Source: Varroa destructor (taxonomy: Eukaryota; Arthropoda; Arachnida; Mesostigmata; Varroidae). From it: a stretch of 64,000 nt of DNA. Every line of letters starts with the position of its first letter. Position 1 is the stretch's first letter. Shown here piece by piece: positions 13,967-28,496 of this stretch. A model generated the notes under the pieces. That model saw only the letters and a list, made by a program, of their open reading frames with translations, searched no databases and had not been told where the DNA came from. The translations under genes and the position numbers were made by a program. The DNA is taken from NCBI RefSeq assembly GCF_002443255.2, contig NW_019211456.1, positions 21,011,061 through 21,075,060 of the forward strand. Reading direction: 5' to 3'.

Positions 13967-14216
13967 TCCTATGCTGGGCCCAACCGTTTAAAGTAACACT
14001 TAGCAACGTCAAGCTGCTATATATGTATTCATTGTAATAACGGATAGTGCAATTTTAGGCTGTATAATCTCAAAGCGCAATGTTTTCAGCGTAGTGCTAC
14101 ATAAAAAAAGGGCCGAATATTCTGTTTGAAACTGCTCAAGGCTGGCGAGGTCGATATCAGCATCCACAGACTGGAGGTTTCGTAATGCACATAATACAAT
14201 AATATCTAAAAGGCAC

Positions 14217-14234
14217 CATCATCATCATCATCAT
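14217..14234. repeat. (ATC)n trinucleotide repeat
   Basis: Six ATC units occur in non-coding DNA, 40 bases before the second poly-C run. Confidence 0.85.
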
Positions 14235-14274
14235 AAGTGTTTTAAGCGATTCAAAGCCACTGGTTTCTTGTCAG

Positions 14275-14288
14275 CCCCCCCCCCCCCC
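14275..14288. repeat. Poly-C homopolymer (14)
   Basis: A second run of 14 C residues, 2.3 kb from the first and of identical length. Confidence 0.9.
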
Positions 14289-17200
14289 TGACACTTTAGG
14301 CGTATTGTTTCTCCCTATAGATTTCCTTTACCTAAGGGATAAAGGACCTCAGAAACTTTACTAGGATGTCACAACTTCAAGTTGTTTAACGCTTATAGCC
14401 AACGTTCTGCGTAGCCCTACTACATACGACACTTATCGGGCGGAACAAGTCCTTAGTATTTCCGTTGTCCAATGTGCCTTTTACCGTTTCCATGCTGCAA
14501 TAGTTACAGCCGGTACCCATCGGTTTCCACTGCCTGGATTGTCAAATCGCACTAGTTTTGTGCTTCACGAAGCTGCAGTAGCAGGCTTTTCCTAACGGTT
14601 TCTACATTGTTTCCTAAGAGCCTTTTTTTTCGTACACCGGTCGCAAACCACGACGCTGGACTTGATAGCTGAACGGATCGTCAAACTGGAGGTTCACGCA
14701 GAGTAAATACATACACTAGTGGGAGGGTTGACGCATCAGGCAAACATGTTGTACGCACGTCCATCTGGCGTAAATAAAAATCTTCTCTGTCACAAACAGG
14801 TTAAGTATCATTTACTGCTTCGACTAGGTGACATTAAATGGAAAGCTTCGTAAGGGTGACATCCAAGAAGAATGGACAACGCATCCAATGGGGAACAGAC
14901 AGGGCGTGCAGCAGAGAGTGCGGGTAACTAGAGATTTTGGCCAACTTTACGAGATATGGTTATAGTCGAGTGGCCAATAGCCCTATATTATCTGGGTGAG
15001 CCCGTCAGAAAGTTATAGTAAGACGGCCCAGCAGTCGAACCTGAAGAGTTATGGGATGGTAGTCTATTGCAGGTGCGTATATTTGAGCACGGCTGTGCGA
15101 GAAGCTCAAATGAGATATCTGATTCACGGCTCTGGAGATTCTGTGCATTGAACGACTAAATGCACTAACCGGTTTGTGATTGTAATGAGAAATCTCAAGG
15201 CAAAAGATGGGCTGACACCGTTCGAGGTGAGACACGGGCTACTGAAATCTACGATAACAAGGAAAATTATGCAAAAATCTCCCGCGAGCAAACTGTTGCT
15301 CTGGACAACGCTGCCCAAAGTGTGGGGTCCGAGTACTCAATCCCACTGGATGACACGTTGTCATCGCTCTGATCGGACCTTATAGGATGTTATGTATATA
15401 AATATTGGGTTAGGCAACATCTCTAAATAATACAACTGACATATCTGTTAGTTCGATAATAAATTTTTCCGGCATCTTAAAAGGCCCAGCGCTAAAAGTG
15501 ACGTAGTTTCAGGGTTGACAGGGACTAGTTCAGTCTGATGAAGTTCTTATCATACTTGATGATCTTCGACAATGCTACGTAGCCTTTTAATGTAAGGCAC
15601 AAGTCCCACAATTAACCAAGTTGCCCACGCTCGAATTCGCAGAGCATTCGAAAGGCAGCTGATATCATCTGCAATACATATTCGATTTCAAACAATACAG
15701 AACTAAACTAATACACATAAACAAGCCAAATAGGGTAAACCTTCAAAAGATACGACCACTTTACAATATGCCTCATCCGCATATGAAGCTGTCCTTATTC
15801 GCCATGGTAAACCCCTCGTTATGTGTCCCACCCCGTCGTCTCCTCTTTTCTGCTTCTCCATTATGAGCCGCATGTTTATGACACAACACCTACAAGATGG
15901 AACTTCACCAGCTATAGCTTGCAAAAAACCCGCGAATTGCATCAAACCCCCCAAAAACACACTTCAAATGCATTCTTCGGTCTCGTGCTCTCACCTTCTC
16001 GTCATCGACGCATCTACTTCCTGAGTTTGCGGCCCCCTTTAAAATCGAGCGTATGAAAGTGGAATAGGCGAGTGCGGTAGGTGCATGGTAAAAAAGGCCA
16101 AAAAAAAGAGGACGATTTAGATGAGACTTTCTTTCTCTGTCGTATGTAGAAGGACCCATTGGAATAGTGAGTTTGTCTTGTTCTTGGCGGGATATCCGAC
16201 TCTGTTGTAGTGGCGAAGAGTTTATTTGGTCCAGATATTTGTTGCCTCACTGCAACTCGAGTAGCGAGGGGGGTGAACGATGAACATTGAGTGGTGAGAT
16301 ATGCGCAATTGGACACACATCTGAAGGGCATATTCAATGTAGCTCGATGTTTGAATATGTACCAGCAAGAACGAATGGAGCAGCATCGATAATTGACAAC
16401 GGCTGATATATTTGTAGTCCAGAGGCTATAAGGAGGTCGGCGTACAGCAGACACGGAGGGAACGTTTTTACCGAACCGAATAAGCTCTTCGTTCCGGATT
16501 TAGCGGAAACAAACCCCTAAATTACGTAGTCACTACATGGGCGTCTGCTATAGAACTCTGTAGCGTCATTAAGACGCTGCTACCTATCCTTAGATTTCAT
16601 AGATGGCACTTTTTCATATTGAGCTGTATTGCCAGACAGATCCCCTTGACCAAGGCACACGTTTCCTCGGAAGTGCGAAGGGAACCAGGCACGCTAACTC
16701 TATTCCCAAAAATAATGGCTTCAAATTGGGCCCGATAGTTGGCACCAGTACGCTTTACAATATGGCAGTGTTCACCAGGGATTACTTGAACACTTCTCTG
16801 TTGAGGTACGTAGGGGGTATAAGTTATATTGATCGGCATTAATTAGCTATCAATGAAAGAATGATGTCCCAATGTAATCGCTTAGTTGGTGAAAGTGGCA
16901 TTTTCCTGAATGGGTTATTCAAAAACCATGCTCAAGCGATCGGTTGAGATGCTAAACATTTTCGGTACCTTTTTAAAAATTAAGATTTTTTACTCTTGCT
17001 TCGCCATATTACTAATAAATAGCAAGAGTTTTAGTGCAGACACAAATGTCCCTGAAGATTAGTTCGAATATACAGTCTCGACATCGCATTGATGAGCATC
17101 ACTGGTTTGCTGATATGGGAGAGGCAAACAAATATTTTCACTATATTCGTTCCATGCCAGTACCTCAACCAAACGAGTATTGCAAACTTTTTTACCTGTA

Positions 17201-19470
17201 ATATTTCGCTATCCAGTGAGTCATGGAACGTTACCAAGTTGACTTGTAACCTACGGTGTATTTTGCTACTATATTAGGCCAAGCATAAGTCATATAAACA
17301 ATTAGGTCGTCTTCTACAATTTGTGCTGCGCTTTGGTACGACGTAGCCACGTCCTGAGAAAAGTGAGGTTAGCTGATTTCTTAACTCGCCGGGGGGTTTA
17401 AGCGCGCGTACGTTTCGAAAAGATCCTGTGAGCACGTGAACTAATTCTCAGGTTCCATCTCGGTTTCGAAAAGAGCTGTTTTATCCGATCTAAGGAATTA
17501 CGCAGCTTAGAAATAGCGTTATATCTTTAAACAATAACAGTGCTTGTACTTGCTTACGGTAATCTTTAGTGTTAACTCTGATTAAATGACAATGATGAAC
17601 GCATCCTGCGTTTTATTAGATAGGACTGAAATTCAGACTATCGGTTATAGCTTAATCGTGACTTACTGTGTCCTTGACAAGAGTCGACTGTACATTTACG
17701 GCGTTTAACTCGCCGAAGGAGTGTAAAGGAAGTACGATTCATCTATGTAATAAGAACTTTCTTGTGGCTTTTAAGTCGTCAAGGTTCAAAGGTAACTCAC
17801 AGCAGGAAAACTTCCCTCTAATAACCCCAGCTTAGACTCACAGTGGCGAAGGCGAAGATGCGTGTGTGATGAAAGGTTTGTAGACCTTTCGTAGAACGTA
17901 TCTGTGGGTTGCCAGAATTCACCAATAGGTTATTGCGTTCACTTTCGCTACGATGGTGGCCTGCCTTGGCTTTTATTGCGACAACGCTATTATACTTAGT
18001 CTCTCCCTTCATGATAGATATTCGAACTCTGAAACCGATTTTCGTTCAGGCTGCTTAAGTTTGTATTGTAGTAGAATTTTTAATAAAACTAATGTAAGTT
18101 AGAGATGGTCTTCAAACAATTCAGCCTAGCATGGTTGCTGACAAGGATAAGCAGCGGGGCAATAGGCTGGTGATATTTTATTAGTATAATAGGGAAAATC
18201 GGCTGGAGCTTCAGTGTTCATTTAAGTACGAGCAAGGCATATGTTTCTGATAAGGCCTCAAGTGAGATCATTAATTTAGCTGTTAACGGGGAAGATCAAC
18301 AGACGGACGACTCAATACCTGATCTGAATAGCGCCACAACTGCTCACTCTATACGGAGCAAAAGATCAAGAAGGAAAGGTTTTAGATAGGAAAAGCTGTC
18401 CTGCGAGCCGTTTCTCGGTCCCCTTCATATGATCGCCCCATTAGAGAAACAAGCATACTATAATTCAGCCGATGAGACGCACAACATGGCGAAAATGCTG
18501 CACTGACGACAACGAGTTCGGCGGAGAAGCTGGGTAAATACCGATTAGAGAAGAACTCCCAAGAGAAGTCACGGATGAAAGGGTAAATTTGTCAACTATC
18601 ATAATGTGGTGATGTGGCAAATTTGTTTTGACAGGCGTATACTAGCCCGAAAAGGCAAATGTTTAGTATGACTCTTAATTTTAAATCAGAAGTGAAATGT
18701 AGATCTAGAAATTAAGAGATAGGAGGTGACAGTTCATGTGTTTCTCAGTGGAAATGTCTGAGTCGTATTAGGTTAACGACAGACATTGTATGGTTTAAAT
18801 AGCAGCGTTGAATACCGAACGTAAATTATACTTCACAATCGTAAATACGATCAGATTTAGTTATCAATGAATACATATACTTAGATATACAAATGAAACT
18901 GTCTGCCGATCCGAGTACTATAATCTCGGATATATATGACGTTGCGGATATATATCTCGTTGCTGACGCTAAATACGCTGTACTTGCAGGTTTCGTTTTC
19001 AGACTGTGGCAAAAGGAAAATTCAATGATTGATTCTTTTCATTTTTATTAGTCTGATTAGAGAGGCGTGAATAATGCGCGTATCACCACATGCGGTACGA
19101 CTGGCTGCCGATTATTAGGTCGCCAGTAGCGAAGAACTTCAGAAGCAATCAGTTCATACTATATCGGTACGTGCCAATTTCCCGTTGTGTTGACCACTAC
19201 ATTGATGTCCGTATCAATATCGGTTTGTCATGCTGCAATTGTACAGTTTCATAGTGACACCACTCAATCAGTGAATGGTGGCCAACATGGATGTCCAAAC
19301 GTCGTTGTCTCTCTTCCGGTTCAATGCGGGTCCCACGCTTTTGGACCAACTTTAATGTGCAGCCATTCGTTCACAATCGAGTTCACTAGCCCAATTCATA
19401 GTCGCTCAAGATCCTGGGAGTCGACCTTCGTCCTCTAAGGATTTTCTTCATTTCTCTCCGTATCCCTTAG

Positions 19471-19649
19471 CAATGTCTTCCGCCTTTTCCTTGTTGTCCT
19501 ATCTTTGCTCTCTTTATCCTCTTGGGCTCCTCAAAGTCAGTCGCTCTCGTAGCCGATACGACTCTTCCGCGATAGTGCCATCCATCGCCGAATCAATTGG
19601 CAAAATCAATGAGGTGTTTGGCGGTGTCCCGCCTCTCTCCTAACGGTAT
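19471..19649 (+). CDS. Doubtful plus-strand exon after an excellent acceptor
   Basis: The tract TTTCTTCATTTCTCTCCGTATCCCTTAG ends at 19470 and is an ideal 3' splice site. Two bases later an ATG opens 58 codons to TAA at 19647-19649. The peptide starts with a hydrophobic stretch, then Arg/Ser repeats (SRSRSRYDSS) and an amphipathic helix. The T/C-rich DNA makes all three frames hydrophobic, so the frame is weak evidence. No upstream exon was identified. Confidence 0.2.
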
Positions 19650-22600
19650 GAATATGTTCGTTGAGTCGGATCTCCTAGCTCCATTTCCAATAGTCTCAGT
19701 GTTACCGCTCCTTCTGATGTCAGACTTCTTAACGATGGGGCTGTGTTGTTGCAGGACTATCGAGATGATCCTAAACAGGATCATATCGACCGCTAACTAT
19801 CATGAGCATTATCGTGTATACTAGTAGTAACGGCTACCTACTCAATAAAGGGACTAGTACCAGTTTTGTATACAACCTCGTCAACAACATTCATAGGCGT
19901 AGCCAGCAGTGTAAAATATAAAGGTATTGTAGGCTGTAGTTGGGGCTCTGGGCATGTCGAGTACGTACATAGGCGGCACGCGTCGTGCAGAGATCAACCT
20001 ACTGACCAGCGAGGGTGGCTGGAGAATATCTGCTTAGCACCTTCAACGAAACTCTGTACCGTGTCGAATACGAGCCATGTAAACTTTTAGATGAATGAAT
20101 GCTAAATATGTTTACTAATAACCCGCCGCTTCCACTCACAACTTTCCCAAGTCTCTGCAGTCGATAGGGGGACTCTGGTGAGTACAGGGTGGCTAAGTAC
20201 GAGACTCGCCTTAACAGCCAAGAAGGCTGAGAGGGTATTAATGTGTTCCCTGATGATAGGGGCTGCTGACTAGTAGCTTGTTGACCGCGACAAAGAATGG
20301 CGACAGTATAGAGCAGCATGGTACGACGAGCAGATAGAAGCGTGTGAGCGATACTAAATACAATAACAGTGCAGGCGAAGAGTGGCGGGTAACTTTACTG
20401 ACCCATTTTACTGGCAGAGCCCAGTTGTTGTGGCAACTTGTTTGGTCTGACTGAACTGTCTATAATATAACAGTCCACTGCAACCTACCTAGTTGTGACA
20501 TTCTACACTAAATATTATCACTGGAGTAATGATTATGTCGTGCTGCCATATTCATTGACAAAAATTTATAGTTTGTGTCTCATAGTTTATATAATCGTTC
20601 ATAACTTGAAGATACATTTCAGTAAGAATCTTATATCTTTTAGGTGGCTGATATTTCAACACAAAACATCGTTCTTTGACACGCCTATTAAATCATAGCA
20701 ATCTAACATATGCTATCAGTTGACCTGAATGCCGTTATCATCAGGTGTACAGGTGTTAGAAAATTGCGTTTTGTAACTTAAAAATAAGTCAAGAGTGAGG
20801 AACTGCATTTTGAATTATACATACACACAAGTTCACTGTGGCGTTAATTATATGCGCATTTACCTATGCGCTATGTAAGAAACTATTTGTAAATTTACTA
20901 AGGAAATATCTTCGTAATCGACTATATGTAATAACTGGTACATGATAAGGGCTTCAGATTAATTTTGCAACAAATGTATATTCACGAGATGTAGTAAAAT
21001 TACGTTAGTTTCGATATATCGTACGCTAGAATGGTGTCCGTTACACTCGCGTCTTTTTTTTTTTTATTGACCTATGTCTGATCATTGCTAATTACCAAAG
21101 TCGATGTAGAAATATGGGTTTCAAAACTATGTGTCGGAAAACGATGAAAAAACCGCTGATTTCGCTATTGTTGCTACAGGTATCATCATCTATACCGCCA
21201 AAATGTATCCGTTGACCGGTTTCATAATCGGCCTTTCGTGTGCGTTTGCAGACAAGAAAATCTGATCTGATACAAATCAGCTATAAGCCAATCAACCCTA
21301 GCTAGCGTTATTTATGAATATAAGTTTCAGTTCGGTCACAGAGTGCCCCAAAGGGCGATCAGAACTGTTGCTTTCGATCATCGCTGTTGCTGCCGCCTGT
21401 TGAATTTTGTCCTTGCGTGACTTCCGAACGAGCGGAAGCAATGCAACAGATTTCGAGGCAAAGTCCTATTTTTAGGCAAAATCCAACAGGACCAGCCCGT
21501 AATTATACTTTGAGGCTATTATTACAATCACAGCAAGAATCTGTAGAAATAATGTATGAATACTGATAAATTAAGTATTGACCATATGAATTACTGATTC
21601 AGATAATCAAGAGAACTTCTCTATATAGAAAGAAAAAGCAAAATTTAACAAATTCGCATTTGGTTTAAAGTAGTGACATCTTACGGGGGAACTTTCGGCC
21701 TAGTGGGAAATTTAGATAAGCACTTTGTTAAGCGGACTGGATTTTTGTCGGTTTTAATTTGTCCGAACAGGATTTTCTAGTTGAGTTTAATCGATGGAAC
21801 TGTAATAAACTGCTTGGTAAATAACCACTGCAACATAAAATCCATGACTCGTTTATAATTTACAGGTCGACAGCCTCAATTATTAAGAGCAAAAACAATG
21901 TTCCTCAAAAGGAAAAATACTAAAAATGCGATCTCTATCTGCCAAGTGATTACGGAGTTTAGCAGCAATAGGGGGTTCGAAGCAATTACTGAGCTGGGCA
22001 CAAATACACATTAGGAATTATATTATAATTAGCCCATCTAGCCGATATGTTGGTCCCCAGTAGACAGTAACGGACGGAGTGGAGTCATTGATGATGCAGC
22101 TATATATTTGTGGTTCATTAGACCAGTTCACCTTATTCGAAAACCGTTCGCCAGAAGCTGTCTGTGCGTGACTCTTATAAAGACCTTGCTTTTCAGTTCG
22201 AGTCATTAGATATGGCGTTGAGCACAGCAGGCTAACGCATATGTACATTTATGGATCTTCAGCTTGACGAATGACGCTTACGATTGGCATCTGTGCACTT
22301 TCAATGGAGGCTGTTCTATGGATATAAGTGACGAAAAAAGCCTAAGTATTACCTGCGATAGTTTGCACAAGGAAACGGGCCTCGTGTAGCAGAAATGGAA
22401 AAAGACGATACGTAACATTACTGTATTTTTAGCGCCCTCTGTCTACACAATGTCCGTTGTATAACTGCTACGGAAACTAAAACAATCATGAGCGCGAAAA
22501 CCGTATACGTGGAGAAAGAGTCACCTCTTTCTACTTGCTTGGCCCATCCAGTCAGTGAGACATTGGCATTATCATCAATTTTGTGCCAATAGGCTTAGTG

Positions 22601-24837
22601 CCGGCTTGACATTCTTAAGTAAACTCGTAGCCTGAAATTTATCTGAGGGCAGACCAATTTTCACAGCAAATTGAGTGAACATTTGAATTACCCGCCGCAA
22701 TCCTTTCCAGCTCCTGCTGATCCTCTAAAATGGCAGCATTAAGCTAGTCGACCCATTGAACACTAATAGCACCGAAAATGCAGATTTTTTGCACAGCGAA
22801 ATGGACTCACAATCATTTAAACGTCGACGGAGATTTTGGCTCTATTTTGGTATCGACGTCACTTTGAGCATAGGCTGTTAAATATTACTGCAATTTAATG
22901 GCGAGCCTTGCTGTATGTGCGCCCCTCAACACAAGTAGAACAAAAAGAAGACCGTAATAGCAAACGCGCAGAAAGGAGCAGTAATTTACAAAACGTCGAA
23001 TGAACTACTTAGTCAACAAAGCCTATAATAAGCCTATAAATTTACTGGAAATTATCAGTGAACTTAAAACATAAGGCTTAGTTTAAACAATACTCTAGAG
23101 AAGGAATAATTGATCCTAGCTAATCTAAACAAACCGAAACTAGAACTTACAGGTGTCATCGGAGTTAAATTTACTCATTATTAACACACGAAAAAAAGTA
23201 TTGTACTAGCATCGGCAATAACGGCTGACAGCCGATAGTATCCGGGGGCACAACCGGCCACCAGTAAAGGCATGGCTACCGAGAGTGAGCTGTGTACGAT
23301 AAGCACGAGCATATAGGGGAGGAATAGTCGGTGTTGTATAGAACACCAGCAGTATGTCATACGAATAAACAGAAATGCCTTAGCGTACCTTCAGTTCAGC
23401 GTGACGCGCGTGCAGCATGTTTAATTGAACTCGTACTTTTTTGAGCTTAGCAGCTATTGCACCAGATAAATCTCGGACATACTACGCTGCCTCTTTAATG
23501 GAACTCAAATGAGTACGGCTGTATTTTTCTCCCATTCGTAAAGTGCCACATATAGGGTGAAACGAGGTTATCTCGATTTTTTTCTTTGGCTGACATCCCC
23601 TATAACAAGCAGTACCCCAGAGAGGAAAAAGCTAAACTGAAACGACAGCAAAGTGATATCCTTTTCTCACGGAAGCCCCCAAACCATAGAAAACACAGGA
23701 ATCTCTGAAAGCTGTACTAGTGGCTGCTAGATTTGAGGCCACTTCTGTTACTGGTAGAGAAGTTGAGAGAGCAATGAGTCTGCTATAGGTAAAGAGCGGG
23801 AGACAGGGCTGCACTGAGGAGGTAAAAGCTACCCGAACGAATTAAGATGTAGTAACTGATGCTATCGTGACCGCCAGCCATTTGTCCAATAAACCCGTTC
23901 ACAGAATTTACTCGGGTTAGTTAAATAGAAAAGCTTGCCCTGTACGCAAGAATACCCACCTATAACGTGTGCCTGTTTTTAGCTGCTATACACCGCACTA
24001 ACAATTAGATGCTGCCTGGGTTAGGCAAAATTGCCGTACCGCTAACAAAAAAGCTTGAACATCTAAAGCGTCCCACGGGATAGCTAGTTACAGACGTTCT
24101 GGCATCGCGATGAAAACGAGTGAAGTTAGGCTAAGTGGGAGCCGGCTGCTAAGGGAAAACGCAAAGCAGCGAAGACATGGAAGCGCCTTACATAACTAAA
24201 GAGCGTAGAAAAAGTAAGGATGCTGTCTCCGTGCGTGAAGCTACTCTGCTAGGCTAACTTATGTTCTAATTGCACCGATTTCCTAGGTAGAAAAGGTTGG
24301 CCTTAAGGTAGGCTACGAAGACCAAGGGACGGGAGTAATTCTTGGCTACTTTATAGCAGGTGAAGCGGTGCATGCGTTCGCGAAGCCATGAACAACGCGT
24401 TCGTGGGTACAGATCTATCACAGAGAATGTAAGGGTCGTACATGAAGAGTTAGTACAAGTGAAAAATGTACCGTGTTAACGAAAAATGAAAATTCGTCTT
24501 ACTAGAGGTACAATTGGCAATATTTCGAACGTTTAGAGTATTCAATCCTACCTATTTAACGTTGCGTGTTAAAGATTAGGGGAAGTTCTCTTATAAGGCA
24601 TAGCCAAATAAAACTATGTGTACGGTTCCCTAGGTAATGTGTAAGTAGCATATTTAGTGAAAGTTTAATTATGTTCCCGATTTAAACAAGAGCCATTGGT
24701 CTCCGTGCGTGCAAGCTTTGCTCTATATTTTAACCTACATTTTAGACTTTGATCCGACCGGTTGTCATCGCAGCAGGAGCTGACGCCGTATTCAACATCT
24801 CAACTGCTGACATCAGGGTTCTCAGATCAAGCGTTGG

Positions 24838-25188
24838 ATGGACACCGCAGAGCGAACCGCAGACACGATAGAGACAGGCACGAGCTCCATCGACCGCTTG
24901 AACCATGACCGGGAAGCTCACCCATTTTCAGTGACAGTCGAGGAGATCAGAACATCAGCCGACTGTCTGTCATTAGCTGATACTTTTCAAAAAGCGCAAC
25001 CTCACCGTCATTCATGTAGACGACTGGGACATAGGACTCGTCTCAATGGAAGGCCTGAAGGCTTCCTCCAATATGCGGTCGGTCGAATTGAGTTGATCTC
25101 TCACTCCACCCACACCACAGCACTCGACCAAGCGCGACACAAATCAGATCGGAGACTTACGATACAACAACAGACCACCCCCGACTAG
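24838..25188 (+). pseudogene. Possible fossil of a gypsy-type reverse transcriptase
   Basis: In one plus frame LADTFQK resembles the motif before the reverse transcriptase active site (NAA.TFQ). After a +1 shift, NLTVIHVDDWDIGLVSMEG resembles the YVDD box with its following hydrophobic strand and S.E segment. The order is right, but the spacing between the blocks is too short, so a deletion is needed. No long terminal repeats, primer site or integrase were seen. The match is short and may be chance. Confidence 0.22.
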
Positions 25189-28100
25189 ACGGATGCCTTA
25201 ACATCGAACGGTGACAAAACTTTTAGCTCTACGACGCGTCCCTTAAACCCAAAGTTAGATCAAGCGTCATTTGGCTCACTGTGAGGAGGTATTGCAGACT
25301 CCGACACGCTAAACGAATGTAGGTTTGTTACCGGTTATAAAGTGCTGGATTTATCCAGACCTTGTAGCAAGTAAATGTCGCCTTCTAGAAAGCGTTGTGT
25401 AATAGCAGAACACTGTTTCTATGAGGTTACGTATTATACATTCAGCCGTGTCACAGCAAAGCCCGTGAGGTAGAACTTGCGTATCTAGGATTAAGGGGCA
25501 CTTGTTTGAAATTGGTGCAAAGTGAGAGTCTGCAAAGAGGGATATTTTGAAGTAAAATAATATGCGTTCAAATATAGTTTGCATATACCAAGATAACAAT
25601 TTGATTTATAAAACCATCTTAAACTGAGAAAAAAAAAGTTTTATAGGCCTTTATATGAAATCGTGGTTTGTCTATCACGGCAAGATAATTAATTGAAACA
25701 TTTGTGGATGACTAATTCCTTATCGCCAATCTATATTAGCTATATAACAAATATGGCACATGCTGGTCTTCTAGGGGCTTCTGAAAGTACCTGTTTATCT
25801 AACTTTCTCAAACAGAAGATCCAGGAGACAATCATACAAAAAGGAAGGCGTCAGGCTGAAGAAAATTGTGACGGTTAGGATATTAAAAGCTCAGCTAAGA
25901 GCAAAAAGTAATTGTGAGTTGCAAGTAAATTACGTAACCTTGGCTTGGCAGATAATGTGAGTTTGTTCTAGTAAACCATTTATAATCAGAATTAGCTTCT
26001 CAGAAATAATAATTAATAAAAAATAAATAGATCGGTGTTGCAACTATTTAGTCTCTATAGAACGGACCGACTCGTGTCTTAAGGACACAAAATTTATTAA
26101 TTCACGTTCATGCTACTGCAATCAAATTTGACTACCCTTTATCAGGTCCGCCGTACTATTTCTAGCCACTGTTCATAGTTCTTTAACACAGGACAGAAAC
26201 AAAAGCCTTAGATAGTCGACGCCCTACTGTAGAGAAGTGTAGCACAAAGTTCAATAACTCTTTCGGTGTAAAGCGCTTGCCGCACAGGCTGACAACCTAA
26301 TCCTACCTTGTAAGGGTAATCGTCAACGTGACATGAAGGTCATGGATATTTGGAGCATCTATATAAAGCTGAACTAGTTCGAAGCCCGTTTCGCTATGCA
26401 AAAATACATGTCTGACATCGAGTGTCGGGGAGTATGCATGAGACAAGATGCAAGGTAATCAGAGTGTCATAACAAAATTACCGATCGGGTCGAAGCTTTA
26501 TATTGACCCGAAAAAAGATGTTTCAATGCGGTAAGAAACGTAAGTAGTTCGAGTGTAGTCGGTATGAATTTCTGAAGTAGCTCATTAAATAAGGCCTGTT
26601 GCACGTGTGCAGTCTTCGTACTCAATTTTAACGTGTCGTATATTGAATTTTGGATTACGACATTGTTTTAATATGTTTCTATTGCTTTTTCTCAGAAAGC
26701 TCCTCATGAATATATATTATACATAAATTTATTCTCAGGGCAATGGCGGAGGCGTATTTTTCGACAAAATATTTGAGACAAGATATCGTTGGTTACACCA
26801 CTCACCGTATAATTAAAACTTCTGCAAGTGATTTACCGTTCTGTTGTACTGCATAATATATACTAGACGACCATCTTCATATCCCTAAATAACCATTGGA
26901 TCTGTCTAAAAGGCCACGTCAGCTTCATTAGATCTCCAGAAGCAAAATGGCTATTACTTCGAGCAATAACTTTCGTTCAACAACTTGTTCTCTTTAAGCC
27001 CTACAAAATCGACCGTCTGCTCGATCGTTCAGCTAATGCCATAAAAAACACTGGTTTTCAAATGTGCCCACGTCGTAGCGTTCTTCGTCGCAACATAGTC
27101 CCACCTCACGGCACAGTTAAGATGGCCCACTTCTGGGTTGGCCCGCTTTCGCAGGATAAGCGCACAGTGGACGGCTTCTGTCGAAACTGTCTGTTTTCCC
27201 TGATTACAGGGCTGGGGAAATTTCCGCGAAACGCTTAGTAGCAATCTTGCGTGGTTTCTTCGCCGCCGCCATTGGCAACAGCGAGTGCCCGAGAACCGAC
27301 AAGCGACAGCGAGCCCGTTGGGCTGTGCAATTAGAGTCTCTAGCCTTAGACAGGACGCTGTGGTTGCTGATCACTCTCAGATTGAGAACGGGAAAATTTC
27401 ACACTCGGTTAGAGTCCAACCTTGGACTACTAGCGAGCGTCCTCTAACCTCCTTAGTGTTCTGCTTGATTAAGCCAGTCGGTATATCCTCTTGTCATCCA
27501 ACGAAGTGTACTACGGCCACATTTCGTCGTCACAAAATACCAAAGTAACGAAAAAGCTGCTATCGGAGTAAGGGTTAGGGTAGCTTGCCATAGACAGTTT
27601 AGTCAAAGCAGGCGCTGGCCTAGTTTTTTTCAAACATTTGTGACTCGAATCCAAACGAGATCAGTTCTTCGAAGCGTCCCATCGAACTAGGCTGCGAACC
27701 TGCACATATGGTCAGTAGCCAGAGAAACGGTATGGCCAATACCATACACAGACTGTCTTTTGCATCGCTGTCGTTTGTTGGCATGGTCCTCAATGAGGTA
27801 GATTAGGTTCTAGCGGAATGACCATGTGCTCCGAACAAATCCTGCTCACTAGATACGCACGGCATGAATTGAATTTATTAATTAAGTAATTTATACTTTA
27901 GAGCAATACGCCATCTCTCTTGTCACCGTACCTCTAACAAAATTGATTTTCTACAGAATATTTTGCCCACAGTTTGCGTACAGCCTAGATAGATTTAGTT
28001 TATTTTCTGGACAAAGATAAAACTATCATAGGATTTATAGTTGGGTTGCGTAATGAGAACCATTTCAATGTGTATGCGCAATAGTTTGCAGAATGTAAGC

Positions 28101-28496
28101 TGCATTGTAGATTCAATCTAACTAGGAAACTGTCTGTAAAGTTATTGTTAAATCCAAGATGGATGCTTTCCATGGGGTACGTGGGTGTCGATCACATCCA
28201 ATAAAAGCTGCAATATGCTGACATCTATCAACGCAGGTTTGAATAAGAGCTAGAGTCAATGTGCCGATGGATATTATTCTACTGACTAACCTTCGTCGTC
28301 ACAGTCGTAGCTTCTTTACTGATCGTACATACACATCTTTACTTAGGGGTCAAGGATTTTACATGTATGTATCTCATTGTCTACTATCTACATAAGCAAC
28401 ACTAGGTTAACTTTCAAGTCAAACGTGGTCGAGCTAGCAAATGCAATAACAGGAAAATGTCCTCTTTTTGATTGTTTTGCCAGTAGTGGTTTCCAC

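Larger units (their letters stand above)
3236..24700. other. Large non-coding stretch
   Basis: Apart from the microsatellites, palindromes and doubtful exons listed separately, no gene is supported. Open frames here are of chance length. A fragment near 15,200 (LTPFEVRHG) faintly recalls retroelement integrases but has no second supporting motif. Confidence 0.5.

Noticed and set aside
15176..15385. Frame with LTPFEVRHG, resembling retroelement integrase
   Set aside because: Only one short motif, with no catalytic residues or further blocks around it.
16014..16454. 146-codon minus frame
   Set aside because: Composition is irregular, there is no start context, domain or splice site, and frames of this length arise by chance here.
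24838..25188. 116-codon frame as an intact gene
   Set aside because: No domain fits in a single frame; the only resemblance needs a frameshift, so it is listed as a possible fossil instead.
27573..27592. TAAGGGTTAGGG, like telomere repeats
   Set aside because: Fewer than two units; chance occurrence.
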